Below, in pieces: positions 27,495 to 35,415 of a DNA stretch of 64,000 bases (its first letter is position 1; each line of letters opens with the position of its first letter). The DNA is from an uncultured Lachnospiraceae bacterium (GTDB taxonomy: Bacteria; Bacillota; Clostridia; Lachnospirales; Lachnospiraceae): assembly GCA_946558695.1 (NCBI GenBank), contig CAMNTQ010000006.1:1-64000 (forward strand), in the 5' to 3' direction. The notes below the pieces were generated by a model. The model made no database searches. It saw only the letters and a program-made list of their open reading frames with translations, and was not told the DNA's origin. Position numbers and translations under genes: made by a program.

Positions 27495-27635
27495 CAGCCT
27501 CCAGTTATAAAAATATGTGTTTGTTATCGGGAATATCAAGTGCAGAATCATCTGCAGAGATTATGGGGGAAATTACCTTTTGACCTCAATATTATAAAAT
27601 GTTATCATAAAATTATGCAGACTGCAAATAAAGTG

Positions 27636-27663
27636 TTCATAAAATTAATCAAGACTGTATAAA
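27636..27663 (+). promoter_or_regulatory. Possible promoter of the DUF3810-like gene
   Basis: TTCATA and TATAAA are 16 bases apart and lie 58 bases before the ATG. Confidence 0.4.
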
Positions 27664-27720
27664 AAGGTTACAGCATGAATCATGCGAAAATAAAAAGTTA
27701 TATCAAGTGGTAGTGATAGG

Positions 27721-28878
27721 ATGTATTTAAATAGGAAGAAAAAGTTGCCGGCAAGTACAAATAGAGGAAAATGCATCACCGGGAGCATTCTGCTCTGTGT
27801 TGGTTTGATTCTGATGTGTATTTCCCGGATTTCGCGTACATTTGCCCAATGGTATAGTACGCGCATTTATCCCATATGGGTAAATGTAACCGGAAGATTT
27901 ATGAGTGTGTTCCCCTTTTCGGTGTCGGAGGTGCTGCTGTATGCGGTGCTGCTTGCGGCAGTTCTGACATTTTTGAGATTTATAATAAGAGCTGTAAGGA
28001 AATGCGCAGGAAAAGGGGAGTTTCTTTTATTGGGCAGTCGTCTGTATGTATTTGCAGGAGTGTTGTTTTTTCTATATGTAGTAAACTGCGGAATCAATTA
28101 TCATAGAGAATCATTTTCGGAAAGTTCGGGAATACGGATAGAAAAGTATTCGGCAGAGGAGCTTGAAGAGGTATGTATGTGGCTGACAGAGGAAGTGAAC
28201 AGCCGGAGCAAAGAAGTGCCGCGGAACGCATATGGCGTGATGAAGATTGGCGGGCAAAAGATGCCCATGGCACAAGAAAATGTTCAAGCATCGCTTATAA
28301 AAATACTGAATAAAGAGGCTGTACGGGCAATGGAGCGTTTGGGAGAGCGATACCCGGAGCTTTCGGGCTATTATCCGAATCCGAAGGCGCTTCTGGTTCC
28401 GTGGATATTGTCAGTGCAGCAGCTTTCAGGCATCTATTCGCCTTTTACGGCTGAAGCCAATTACAATGGCGATATGGCGGATTATAATATACCTTTTACC
28501 GCGTGTCATGAACTTTCCCATCTGAGAGGGTTCATGCAGGAAGAAGAGGCAAATTTTATTGCGTTTTTGGCAAGCACAGGATCGGAAAACATAGATTTCC
28601 AGTACAGCGGCTATCTTATGGGGTGGAGATACTGTATGAATGTGCTGTATCAGGCTGATTATGAGTCATGGGAGGAGATCAGAGGGAAACTGTCGGAGGA
28701 GGTTGAACCGGATTTTATAGCAAACCGTGAATTCTGGGACAGATATGACGGTAGAATTGCCAGAGCAGCAAATCAGGTAAATGATACATATCTTAAAGCA
28801 AACGACCAGTCCGAGGGAGTAGAAAGCTATAACAGGATGGTGGATCTGATCGTTGCGTATAAAAGGGCGCCTGACTAA
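27721..28878 (+). CDS. DUF3810-like membrane protein with HExxH motif
   Basis: This 385-residue protein has three hydrophobic segments in its first 130 residues, followed by a soluble domain with HELSH near residue 264 and a downstream EEEANF, the pattern of a zinc metallopeptidase. It fits the DUF3810 family of Firmicutes and Bacteroidetes, whose substrate is unknown. The catalytic part should lie near or outside the membrane. The ribosome site is weak (GATAGG close to the ATG). Its stop overlaps the 3-prime end of the convergent topB by 4 bases. Confidence 0.8.
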   Translation: MYLNRKKKLPASTNRGKCITGSILLCVGLILMCISRISRTFAQWYSTRIYPIWVNVTGRFMSVFPFSVSEVLLYAVLLAAVLTFLRFIIRAVRKCAGKGEFLLLGSRLYVFAGVLFFLYVVNCGINYHRESFSESSGIRIEKYSAEELEEVCMWLTEEVNSRSKEVPRNAYGVMKIGGQKMPMAQENVQASLIKILNKEAVRAMERLGERYPELSGYYPNPKALLVPWILSVQQLSGIYSPFTAEANYNGDMADYNIPFTACHELSHLRGFMQEEEANFIAFLASTGSENIDFQYSGYLMGWRYCMNVLYQADYESWEEIRGKLSEEVEPDFIANREFWDRYDGRIARAANQVNDTYLKANDQSEGVESYNRMVDLIVAYKRAPD

Positions 28879-31097
28879 CTGTCAAGCTTAATCCCGGATA
28901 AAGCGGCTGCAAATGCATTGTTAACGGGCTCTTCTTTTTGTTTTTTTAGATATCTCTGTACATCTTTTTTGGTGACTCCCGCGCCTTCTTTTTCCCGCCT
29001 TGCCTTAAAAGCGGACAGTTTTTCCTTATAGCCGCAGGAGCAGACAAAGGTTTCCTCGTTCCCTTTTTTTATAAGTTCCATCTTTTTGTGACAGTTCGGG
29101 CAGCGCGCATTGCTTGTGCGCGCGATCGTTTCCCGATATCCGCATTCCCTGTCCTGACAGACGAGGAGGCGGGCGTTCTTTCCATTGACAGAAAGCATGC
29201 GTTTCCCGCAGCGCGGACATTTTGTGTTTGTAAGATTGTCGTGACGGAAAGTACCGTCAGCGGATTTGATCTCTTCCACAAGAGTCTGCGTGTAGCTTCG
29301 GATTTCTTTCATAAACTCAGAATCCCTGTGAGAGCCTTTTGCGATATCAGAAAGCTTCATTTCCCACCGGGCGGTCAATTCTGGCTTTTTCAAATCCTCC
29401 GGGACAAGCGAAAGAAGCTGTCTGCCTTTGGAGGTAAGCAGGATATTCCTGTCCTTTTTCTCGATCAGGAAGGAGCTAAAGAGCTTTTCGATGATATCGG
29501 CTCTTGTGGCGACTGTGCCAAGACCGCCGGTTTCGCCCAGAGTCTTTCGGGCTTTCGTATCTGTTGATTCCATATATTTTACCGGATTCTCCATGGCGGA
29601 TAGAAGCGTTGCTTCCGTGAATCTTGCCGGAGGCTTCGTCTTTCCTGATGTCATGGATACATGGCTGATGGAGAGGGAAGCACCCTGATTAAAAGCTGGA
29701 AGAGACTGATCTGACTGACAGTCCTCAGAATCACTTTCAAAATAATATCCCGGATTTTTTTCCGTACTGCTTTCAGAACCGGGAGCAGCGGCACTGTAGA
29801 CGGCTTTCCAGCCGGCAGCCTTGATGACTTTTCCGCTTGCGGTGAATAGCTCGTTGGCGGCGGCGGCTTTCAGGGTAGTCTGCTCGTATTCAAATGCCGG
29901 ATAGAGAACGCTGATGAACCGCCGTACAACAAGGTCGTAGATTTTTCTCTCATCATTCGTCATATGCTCTGGCTGTACATATTCTTCTGTCGGAATGATC
30001 GCATGGTGGTCGCTGACTTTTTTATCATCAACAAATGCCTTGCTTGTTCTAAGCGGGTTCTTTAAAAGCTCTGGGATAAACTGCCTATACGGACCGATAT
30101 TGCAGGCCTTCAGACGCTCTTTGATCGTTGGGACGATGTCTGTTCCGATGTAGCGGGAATCTGTCCGGGGGTAAGTAAGAACCTTGTGGTTCTCGTAGAG
30201 TCGCTGCATGATATTCAGTGTTTCCTTTGCGGAAAAGCCGAAACGCTGATTGGCGTCCCGCTGAAGTTCTGTCAAGTCATAAAGCCCCGGGGAAAATGTC
30301 CTCTTGGCTGACGTTGTAATCTCGGTGACAGTCAGCTTTTGATTTTTCAGAGAATCCCTTATATTTTCAATATCGTCCTTCTGGAAGGAGTAAAGTCTTC
30401 CGCTTGTCTTATGGTGCCAAGTCCATGTCACGCCGCCGGCATTACAAGTAAGACCATAGTAGTCTTTGGGTTGAAACGAACGGATTTCGTCCTCTCTTCT
30501 GGCAATGATTGCAAGAGTCGGCGTCTGCACACGACCGCAGGAAAGCTGCGCATTGTACTTGCAGGTCAGTGCGCGTGTGGCATTGATGCCTACCAGCCAG
30601 TCGGCTTCGGCGCGGCTTTTGGCTGCGTGGTATAAATGATCGTACATCCGCCCGTCTTTTAGATGAGTGAAACCTTCGCGGATTGCCTTATCGGTGACAG
30701 AAGAGATCCAGAGTCTTTTGATCGGTTTGCGGCAGCCGGATTTCTCAAGAATCCACCGGGCAACCAGTTCCCCTTCCCGTCCGGCATCGGTCGCAATGAT
30801 GATCTGGTCTACATCCTTACGGAAAAGCTGCGCTTTTACATTGTGGTACTGCTTTGCAGTCTGCTTGATTACTACAAGTTCCCATCTCCCAGGGAGCATG
30901 GGCAGGCAGGAGATATCCCACTCCTTATATTTTTTATCGTACTCTTCAGGATCCGCGAGAGTGACAAGGTGCCCGAGCGCCCATGTTACGATATAATGAT
31001 TCCCTTCGACAGCGCCGGAAATATTCTTGTGACAGTTTAAAACACGGGCGATATCCCTTGCCACCGAAGGCTTTTCAGCGAGAACTAACGATTTCAT
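28875..31097 (-). CDS. topB: DNA topoisomerase III (type IA)
   Basis: This 740-residue type IA topoisomerase has the TOPRIM opening LAEKPSVARDIARVL, the acidic DAGREGELVARW, the catalytic Tyr in LTYPRTDSRYIG near residue 315, and two C-terminal zinc-binding segments (CPRCGKRML...CQDREC and CPNCHKKM...CSCGY). It decatenates DNA and often works with RecQ helicases; recQ is 7 kb away. GGAG lies 8 bases before the ATG. Copies of topB are common on conjugative elements, but no conjugation genes are in the window. Confidence 0.95.
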   Translation of the reverse strand: MKSLVLAEKPSVARDIARVLNCHKNISGAVEGNHYIVTWALGHLVTLADPEEYDKKYKEWDISCLPMLPGRWELVVIKQTAKQYHNVKAQLFRKDVDQIIIATDAGREGELVARWILEKSGCRKPIKRLWISSVTDKAIREGFTHLKDGRMYDHLYHAAKSRAEADWLVGINATRALTCKYNAQLSCGRVQTPTLAIIARREDEIRSFQPKDYYGLTCNAGGVTWTWHHKTSGRLYSFQKDDIENIRDSLKNQKLTVTEITTSAKRTFSPGLYDLTELQRDANQRFGFSAKETLNIMQRLYENHKVLTYPRTDSRYIGTDIVPTIKERLKACNIGPYRQFIPELLKNPLRTSKAFVDDKKVSDHHAIIPTEEYVQPEHMTNDERKIYDLVVRRFISVLYPAFEYEQTTLKAAAANELFTASGKVIKAAGWKAVYSAAAPGSESSTEKNPGYYFESDSEDCQSDQSLPAFNQGASLSISHVSMTSGKTKPPARFTEATLLSAMENPVKYMESTDTKARKTLGETGGLGTVATRADIIEKLFSSFLIEKKDRNILLTSKGRQLLSLVPEDLKKPELTARWEMKLSDIAKGSHRDSEFMKEIRSYTQTLVEEIKSADGTFRHDNLTNTKCPRCGKRMLSVNGKNARLLVCQDRECGYRETIARTSNARCPNCHKKMELIKKGNEETFVCSCGYKEKLSAFKARREKEGAGVTKKDVQRYLKKQKEEPVNNAFAAALSGIKLDS

Positions 31098-31135
31098 GTG
31101 TAAACTCCTTTCATGAAAATTGTTCTGACAGAAAT

Positions 31136-31399
31136 TCAGAGGCCGTTTTCCATTATAAAAGTTCTGGGGAACCGTTCTGAGATACGGTCGATCTCCTTCT
31201 GAATCTGATTGACCTTTGTCTGAAGACGCCGGCGCTCAGCGTCTAAAGTGCCGTCCTCTGAAGCCTGTCTGGCAAGCTGGTCTAAGCGGCAGAGCAGAAG
31301 TTCCATCTGCTCTAACTGGGCGTCCATATATCTGACGATCTCTAGCTGTTCCTCTCGGGTGAATGCGTCGTTGTTGAGAATAGATGATATGTTTAACAT
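31136..31399 (-). CDS. Small coiled-coil protein of unknown function
   Basis: This 87-residue protein has no recognised family. It is highly charged and helical, with heptad-like Leu/Ile spacing from residue 20 to 75, so a coiled coil is likely. GGAGGG lies 5 bases before the ATG, which supports it as a real gene. It sits between a 29-codon gene and topB, all on the minus strand, and may be transcribed with topB (39-base gap). Confidence 0.65.
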   Translation of the reverse strand: MLNISSILNNDAFTREEQLEIVRYMDAQLEQMELLLCRLDQLARQASEDGTLDAERRRLQTKVNQIQKEIDRISERFPRTFIMENGL

Positions 31400-31440
31400 G
31401 GCGTCCCTCCAAAGTCATGGAATTAAAGTATGTATAGTTC

Positions 31441-31530
31441 TTATATGTTTTCTTTCACAGTATTTACGGGGATGTCCAGAAGTTCGGCTTCGAGAATGTC
31501 CACATCTAATACTAATCCATCTCCCATCAT
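31441..31530 (-). CDS. 29-residue acidic small protein
   Basis: This short frame has two tandem ATG codons and a perfect AAGGAGG about 10 bases upstream. The peptide is rich in Leu, Val, Asp and Glu (core LVLDVDILEAELLDIP) and predicted to be an amphipathic helix or strand. It is the first of a row of minus-strand genes with the 87-residue coiled-coil gene 41 bases on. It resembles no family I know; a small leader or partner peptide is possible. Confidence 0.5.
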   Translation of the reverse strand: MMGDGLVLDVDILEAELLDIPVNTVKENI

Positions 31531-31534
31531 ATCG

Positions 31535-31830
31535 TTAAATCCTCCTTATAATAAACTCATCATAGTGAGCATATGGATGATTATATAGTTTCCGCGTCAG
31601 ACTTCGGAGCCTGTTGGCATCAGACAGAGTAATATTCCCCATATCCTGATTATCTTGAATCAAGTTAATTATATCATCCAGAATCAGTGTTCGCAAGGCT
31701 TCCATGTTTTCAGGAGTTCGTTTTTTCGGATATTGTCCTTTCGTTTCAGGAAGAAAACTTTAATTGTCTCTGCGGGGATTGTTTCAAGATATCTTTCATA
31801 TTTCTATTCAATGTGCAAAATATATGATGG
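31535..31830 (-). pseudogene. Decayed minus-strand gene, frameshifted
   Basis: An open frame ending in TAA at 31535 encodes a well-formed C-terminal segment of 56 residues from its only Met (MEALRTLILDD, then TLSDANRLRSLTRKLYNH). No ribosome site precedes that Met. A second frame just upstream, 31740-31800, reads YERYLETIPAETIKVFF and seems to continue into it after a shift, and both frames have stops further up. The stop overlaps the ribosome site of the 29-residue gene, which suggests the original gene was coupled to it. Family unknown. The remaining bases to 32018 hold nothing else that can be recognised. Confidence 0.45.
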
Positions 31831-32018
31831 AGAGGTTATGAATGATGATGAATAGCGGTTTGCGAATGCTACGCTATTTTGATTGAAATCATCTTATAAA
31901 TATTAGCTGTCTGCCGAAATATAATATATAGTTTAAGTTTTTCAAAGATAGTTTGTTACTCATATAAATGATTGACACTTGGTCTGGTTTCAAGTTGAAG
32001 GGAAGGAGCGGTCTGCTT

Positions 32019-33050
32019 ATGAACAGGTTTTCTAAAAAATTAAAATATATACTTATCGCTTGTGTTTTGGCTGTGTTGCCCTATAATACAATATACGCGG
32101 CAGAGCCTGTAGAAGGAGAGGTTAAAGACACTTCTCAGAAAGAGTCTATCGATGTCTTTTGCCCGACAGATTATCCTTTTCTCCTTTTTGATGATGAAGA
32201 CGGCGGGAGACAATTGACGTCGCAGATCTTTCATATAGCGAATTACGGCAAGGAGGATGTAGTTCTTGATCTGTCGAATGCATGGATGGAAGCAAAAGAA
32301 GGGGTTGAGTGCAAAAAGCTGTCTCATTCGGTGGAGGCTGATTACAAGTCAGATTCAAAAGATATCTTTGCCTTTTTAAAAGTTGTAGATACTGCTTCTG
32401 GTAAGAAGCTTACCAAGGAAGCGCTCCAGAAAATTGATATTCCTATGAAAAAGGTTACTCCGAACAAGAAAGATTATATTCTGACAGGAGATCGTAAGCC
32501 GGAATCATATCAAGTTGTTTTAAAGGCGGCGAATCATGATAAGAACGGTAAGTTTGTTTCTTTTAATCCAGAAAGTGTGTTTTCTTTCTATATTGCCGGC
32601 AGTGCGACACCAAATAAAAAGTTGGATTGGAAACGCGGGGATATTACTTTCAATGTGAATATAAGATTTTGGAATCTTTCTGACGAGAACACATCGGAGA
32701 CGATGGAAGAGAATGAATTGCCGGAGGGCGACCAGCCTTTAACTGCGCCGGTTGATGAAGAAGCGCCTCCATCGCAGCCTGAAGATACAAAAGGGGATTC
32801 TCAACCAGATTCTGAAGATGCTGAACATTCAACCCAGCTGCCGTCGGATGATACATTGCCTGACGATACAAAAGAGGATACGAAACCGGGTTCTGAAGAT
32901 GCAGGGGATTCAGAGCCGTCGTCATCAGACGCTGCAAAAGATACGGATGATACACTTTCAAAGGAGAACCCATCATCTGATGGAACCGGAGATTTTTCAA
33001 AGCCGCAGCAAGGAGGGGAGACGCAGGACGATGAACACGCTTCCGAATAG
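32019..33050 (+). CDS. Secreted protein with acidic Pro/Ser/Asp-rich tail
   Basis: This 343-residue protein has a signal peptide (MNRFSKKLKY, then a hydrophobic stretch ending YAA). Residues 40-225 are predicted beta-rich. From about 230 the chain is low-complexity, made of imperfect Glu-Asp-Thr-Lys/Ser-Asp repeats, and ends without an LPxTG motif. A segment FSFYIAGSATPNKKLDW followed by FNVNIRFW resembles a segment of the secreted protein encoded at 33837, so the two may share a fold. The start is the ATG at 32019 with AAGGAG 10 bases upstream. The function is not known; surface or matrix exposure is likely. Confidence 0.7.
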   Translation: MNRFSKKLKYILIACVLAVLPYNTIYAAEPVEGEVKDTSQKESIDVFCPTDYPFLLFDDEDGGRQLTSQIFHIANYGKEDVVLDLSNAWMEAKEGVECKKLSHSVEADYKSDSKDIFAFLKVVDTASGKKLTKEALQKIDIPMKKVTPNKKDYILTGDRKPESYQVVLKAANHDKNGKFVSFNPESVFSFYIAGSATPNKKLDWKRGDITFNVNIRFWNLSDENTSETMEENELPEGDQPLTAPVDEEAPPSQPEDTKGDSQPDSEDAEHSTQLPSDDTLPDDTKEDTKPGSEDAGDSEPSSSDAAKDTDDTLSKENPSSDGTGDFSKPQQGGETQDDEHASE

Positions 33051-33125
33051 CCGTAACAGTGCGGAAGATTATGAAGAACGATCAGATAGTTATTTGAAGC
33101 ATGGCAGATAAGGAGCGGTATATAA

Positions 33126-33159
33126 TGAGACCAGTTGGTTAAAAAACCGACTGGTCTCA
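33126..33159 (+). terminator. Intrinsic terminator after the acidic-tail gene
   Basis: A 15-bp stem (left arm TGAGACCAGTTGGTT, one G-U pair) with loop AAAA is followed by a T-rich run, so the next two genes have their own transcription start. Confidence 0.8.
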
Positions 33160-33220
33160 ATTTTTATGTTTTTTAGTCAAATATGTTTTTATTTCCTTAA
33201 TTTATGTTGAGTAAAGCCGA

Positions 33221-33245
33221 TAATATAATAAGATATATATACTTA
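33221..33245. repeat. Left arm of a 25-bp perfect inverted repeat
   Basis: This arm begins TAATATAATAAG and ends ATATACTTA. The exact reverse complement lies at 35370-35394, so the pair encloses two genes. The arm contains TATAAT at 33224-33229, which could be part of a promoter. A third partial copy of the TAAAGTATATATA end follows at 33252-33264 and forms a local hairpin with this arm. Confidence 0.8.
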
Positions 33246-33297
33246 GCAACGATAAAGTATATATACTGCTAATTTCAAGGAAGGAAGGTATATACCA

Positions 33298-33813
33298 ATG
33301 CAGCACCATTCTAAAAATCCAGCAGCAGAACAAAAGAAGAAAAAGCGTCTCTTCATAATAATTTTAATTTTATTACTCTTGATTGCAATTGGTCTTGTCG
33401 TATTCTTTTTAACCCGAAAAGACGAAGATGTACGAGATACAGTTGTGACAGAAGAAAATGTAGAAAAAATCAAACAGCAGCTGCAAGAGCCTGTTGAAGA
33501 TGGATACTACAAAACAAAGATGTCTGTTGATTGGACCTTTAAGGATGGGAAATCGGTTTCTTCCGATGCATATGTTGCCAATTCAAAGGACAATACCCGC
33601 AAGGTATACTTTGATGTGAATCGGTCTGATACGAATGAACTCGTATACTCATCGCCTTATCTTCCGGTTGGTACGGAACTGAAAGAGATTAAACTAGATA
33701 AAGATTTGCCAGCCGGTGATTATGAGTGTATTCTTACATATCATTTAGTAGATGACGATGACGAAGAGCTGACTACGGTTTCTGTCACGGTAAATCTTCA
33801 TATTTTGAATTAG
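33298..33813 (+). CDS. Single-pass membrane protein with extracytoplasmic beta domain
   Basis: This 171-residue protein has a basic cytoplasmic N-terminus (EQKKKKR), one transmembrane helix at about residues 20-40 and an outside domain of about 120 residues. The end of that domain (LPVGTELKEIKLDKDLPAGDY then TVSVTVNLHI) has the alternation of an Ig-like beta-sandwich. It is encoded 23 bases before the secreted protein, so it may anchor or help assemble it (inference). GGAAGG precedes the ATG. No family is recognised with certainty. Confidence 0.7.
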   Translation: MQHHSKNPAAEQKKKKRLFIIILILLLLIAIGLVVFFLTRKDEDVRDTVVTEENVEKIKQQLQEPVEDGYYKTKMSVDWTFKDGKSVSSDAYVANSKDNTRKVYFDVNRSDTNELVYSSPYLPVGTELKEIKLDKDLPAGDYECILTYHLVDDDDEELTTVSVTVNLHILN

Positions 33814-33836
33814 TTACAAATATTATATTTAGGAGG

Positions 33837-34973
33837 ATGAACATGAGAAAAAATGCAAAAAGAATTATGGCTGTTGTAACAGCCGCAACGATGACTCTGG
33901 GTTCAGGGATTACAGCAATGGCTGCAACTACTGCACCGGCTGATTCAACGATTACAGGTGGCGGTGATCTCGATTATGTTGACACGTCCACGGTGTATGA
34001 GGTTACGCTTCCTACTGCGGGAGCGCTTGATTTTGTGATTGATCCACAGGGTCTTACATCATTAAAGGAAGGTGAGAGCGCAAAATTAGAAGATCTTCTT
34101 GATAGTAGCAGTATCGTATCCAAAGAGGGTGCAGGCGCTCATATCAAGAATGAAAGCAGCGTTGGAGTAAAAGTAACCGCTAAGATGAACATAACAGACA
34201 CGAATGATACTAAGGTGACACCGGTTGATACAATGGAGGCTGTAACGGCAAATAATACTACAAATATTTGCCTATTAGCTATACCGAGTTCTAATTCACC
34301 GGCTGATATTTCTGCTTATGAAGCTTCTACTCAGGGAATCGTTATTAGCAGTACAGACGATACTGCTGCTACAGAGTTTAGTTTTGTTTTAGACAAAGCT
34401 TCTTATTCTATCAAGAAGGGTGACGACGGTACTCTCAGCTATGCAAAAGACGATACAGAAGGTAATTATGATGCTGCTTCTTTCAAATTAGGCGGAAAGG
34501 CTAACGGAAAGGCGGATTGGTCTGCTTATACGGGAGCAAGTAAAAAGGAAATTGGTGTTAATGCTGTATTCTCTGTAACAGATGCTGCTGATGCAGATGT
34601 TGTAGGAACTGATTATTCAGCTCATGGTTTGATGGATCTTGGCAGTGTGAAGTCAGTAGAGCTTGCTCCTGCAGGTCCGAGTGCTACTGCTAATGGTGAC
34701 TTTAGCGTCAGCAAAAATAATACATTTGCTCTTAAAAATGTAACAAAGACAATTAAAAAGATTGAAGCAGCGGAGAGCGCTGCTGATTCTGCTACTGTGT
34801 ATGGTCAGATATCAGCAAATTCTTATTCGGTAAATGCTGATAAGACAGTTCTGACTATAAATGGTGCAACTAATGGTATGATAGGTGCAGGCGGCATTGG
34901 TAAATCTCGTTGTCTTATCATTACACTTGATGATAATACGGTAATAAAAGTGACTGTTAAAGTAGCGGCTTAA
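33837..34973 (+). CDS. Secreted beta-rich surface protein, unknown family
   Basis: This 378-residue protein has a signal peptide ending near AMAAT (residue 27-30). The mature chain is low in aromatics and rich in Ala, Thr, Asp and Ser, as in abundant exported fibre or S-layer-like subunits. Notable segments are VTLPTAGALDFVIDPQGL near residue 60 and SFKLGGKANGKADW near residue 220. AGGAGG lies 6 bases before the ATG, the best ribosome site of the region, and a very long hairpin follows the stop, so high expression is likely. Sortase and WxL motifs were looked for and not found. The function is unknown. Confidence 0.75.
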   Translation: MNMRKNAKRIMAVVTAATMTLGSGITAMAATTAPADSTITGGGDLDYVDTSTVYEVTLPTAGALDFVIDPQGLTSLKEGESAKLEDLLDSSSIVSKEGAGAHIKNESSVGVKVTAKMNITDTNDTKVTPVDTMEAVTANNTTNICLLAIPSSNSPADISAYEASTQGIVISSTDDTAATEFSFVLDKASYSIKKGDDGTLSYAKDDTEGNYDAASFKLGGKANGKADWSAYTGASKKEIGVNAVFSVTDAADADVVGTDYSAHGLMDLGSVKSVELAPAGPSATANGDFSVSKNNTFALKNVTKTIKKIEAAESAADSATVYGQISANSYSVNADKTVLTINGATNGMIGAGGIGKSRCLIITLDDNTVIKVTVKVAA

Positions 34974-34990
34974 AATATGTCTGGTTAATT

Positions 34991-35060
34991 TGTCACACAA
35001 TAAAATATGGGAGTCGTAGCCTTATGGAAGGTTACGGCTCCCATATTTTATTGTGTGACA
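34991..35060 (+). terminator. Unusually long hairpin terminator
   Basis: A perfect 23-bp outer stem (TGTCACACAATAAAATATGG begins the left arm) continues into a further 10 pairs with G-U wobbles and a tiny loop, 70 bases in all. The outer arms are AT-rich, so it can act in either direction. The following 35061-35369 stretch holds no convincing gene. Confidence 0.75.
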
Positions 35061-35369
35061 GCAGATGTATATAGTTATTTCTTTATACGTTTCTCTTGCG
35101 GTTTCGTAGAATTTATCATATAATTCATCTATTGAAGTTATCCGTATTTTATAATAGGTACTGGATTTATTTAATGGTTTACTTTTCTTATCAAATCGGT
35201 CCTATTATGTCAGTTAGGTGGAAAGGATAAAAGAATTCCCAGCAGGAAGTCATTTGTTGTCCCATGAAGATTCATGTTAATATCCGGCCGACATTATTTT
35301 TTTCTGTATTCAGCCGATAATAATACTGAAAAGCTTTGTATTGCCCAAATAAGGGATTTTGGATTAAAT

Positions 35370-35394
35370 TAAGTATATATATCTTATTATATTA
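35370..35394. repeat. Right arm of the 25-bp perfect inverted repeat
   Basis: Exact reverse complement of 33221-33245. It ends 21 bases before the start codon of the first glycan-locus gene, so it may also contain promoter or operator elements for that operon. Confidence 0.8.
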
Positions 35395-35415
35395 ATTGTC
35401 AAGGAGGAGGCTGTT

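Noticed and set aside
28875..31097. Integrated conjugative element signalled by topB
   Set aside because: No relaxase, VirB4/VirD4-type gene, integrase or attachment repeat was seen; topB alone is common on chromosomes.
33837..34973. WxL-type or sortase-anchored protein
   Set aside because: No W-x-L pair, no LPxTG or similar sorting motif and no C-terminal hydrophobic tail were found.
35022..35201. Minus-strand open frame of about 60 codons after the surface protein gene
   Set aside because: It has no Met, no ribosome site, and its end runs through the long hairpin; the peptide looks partly protein-like but there is no support for a gene.
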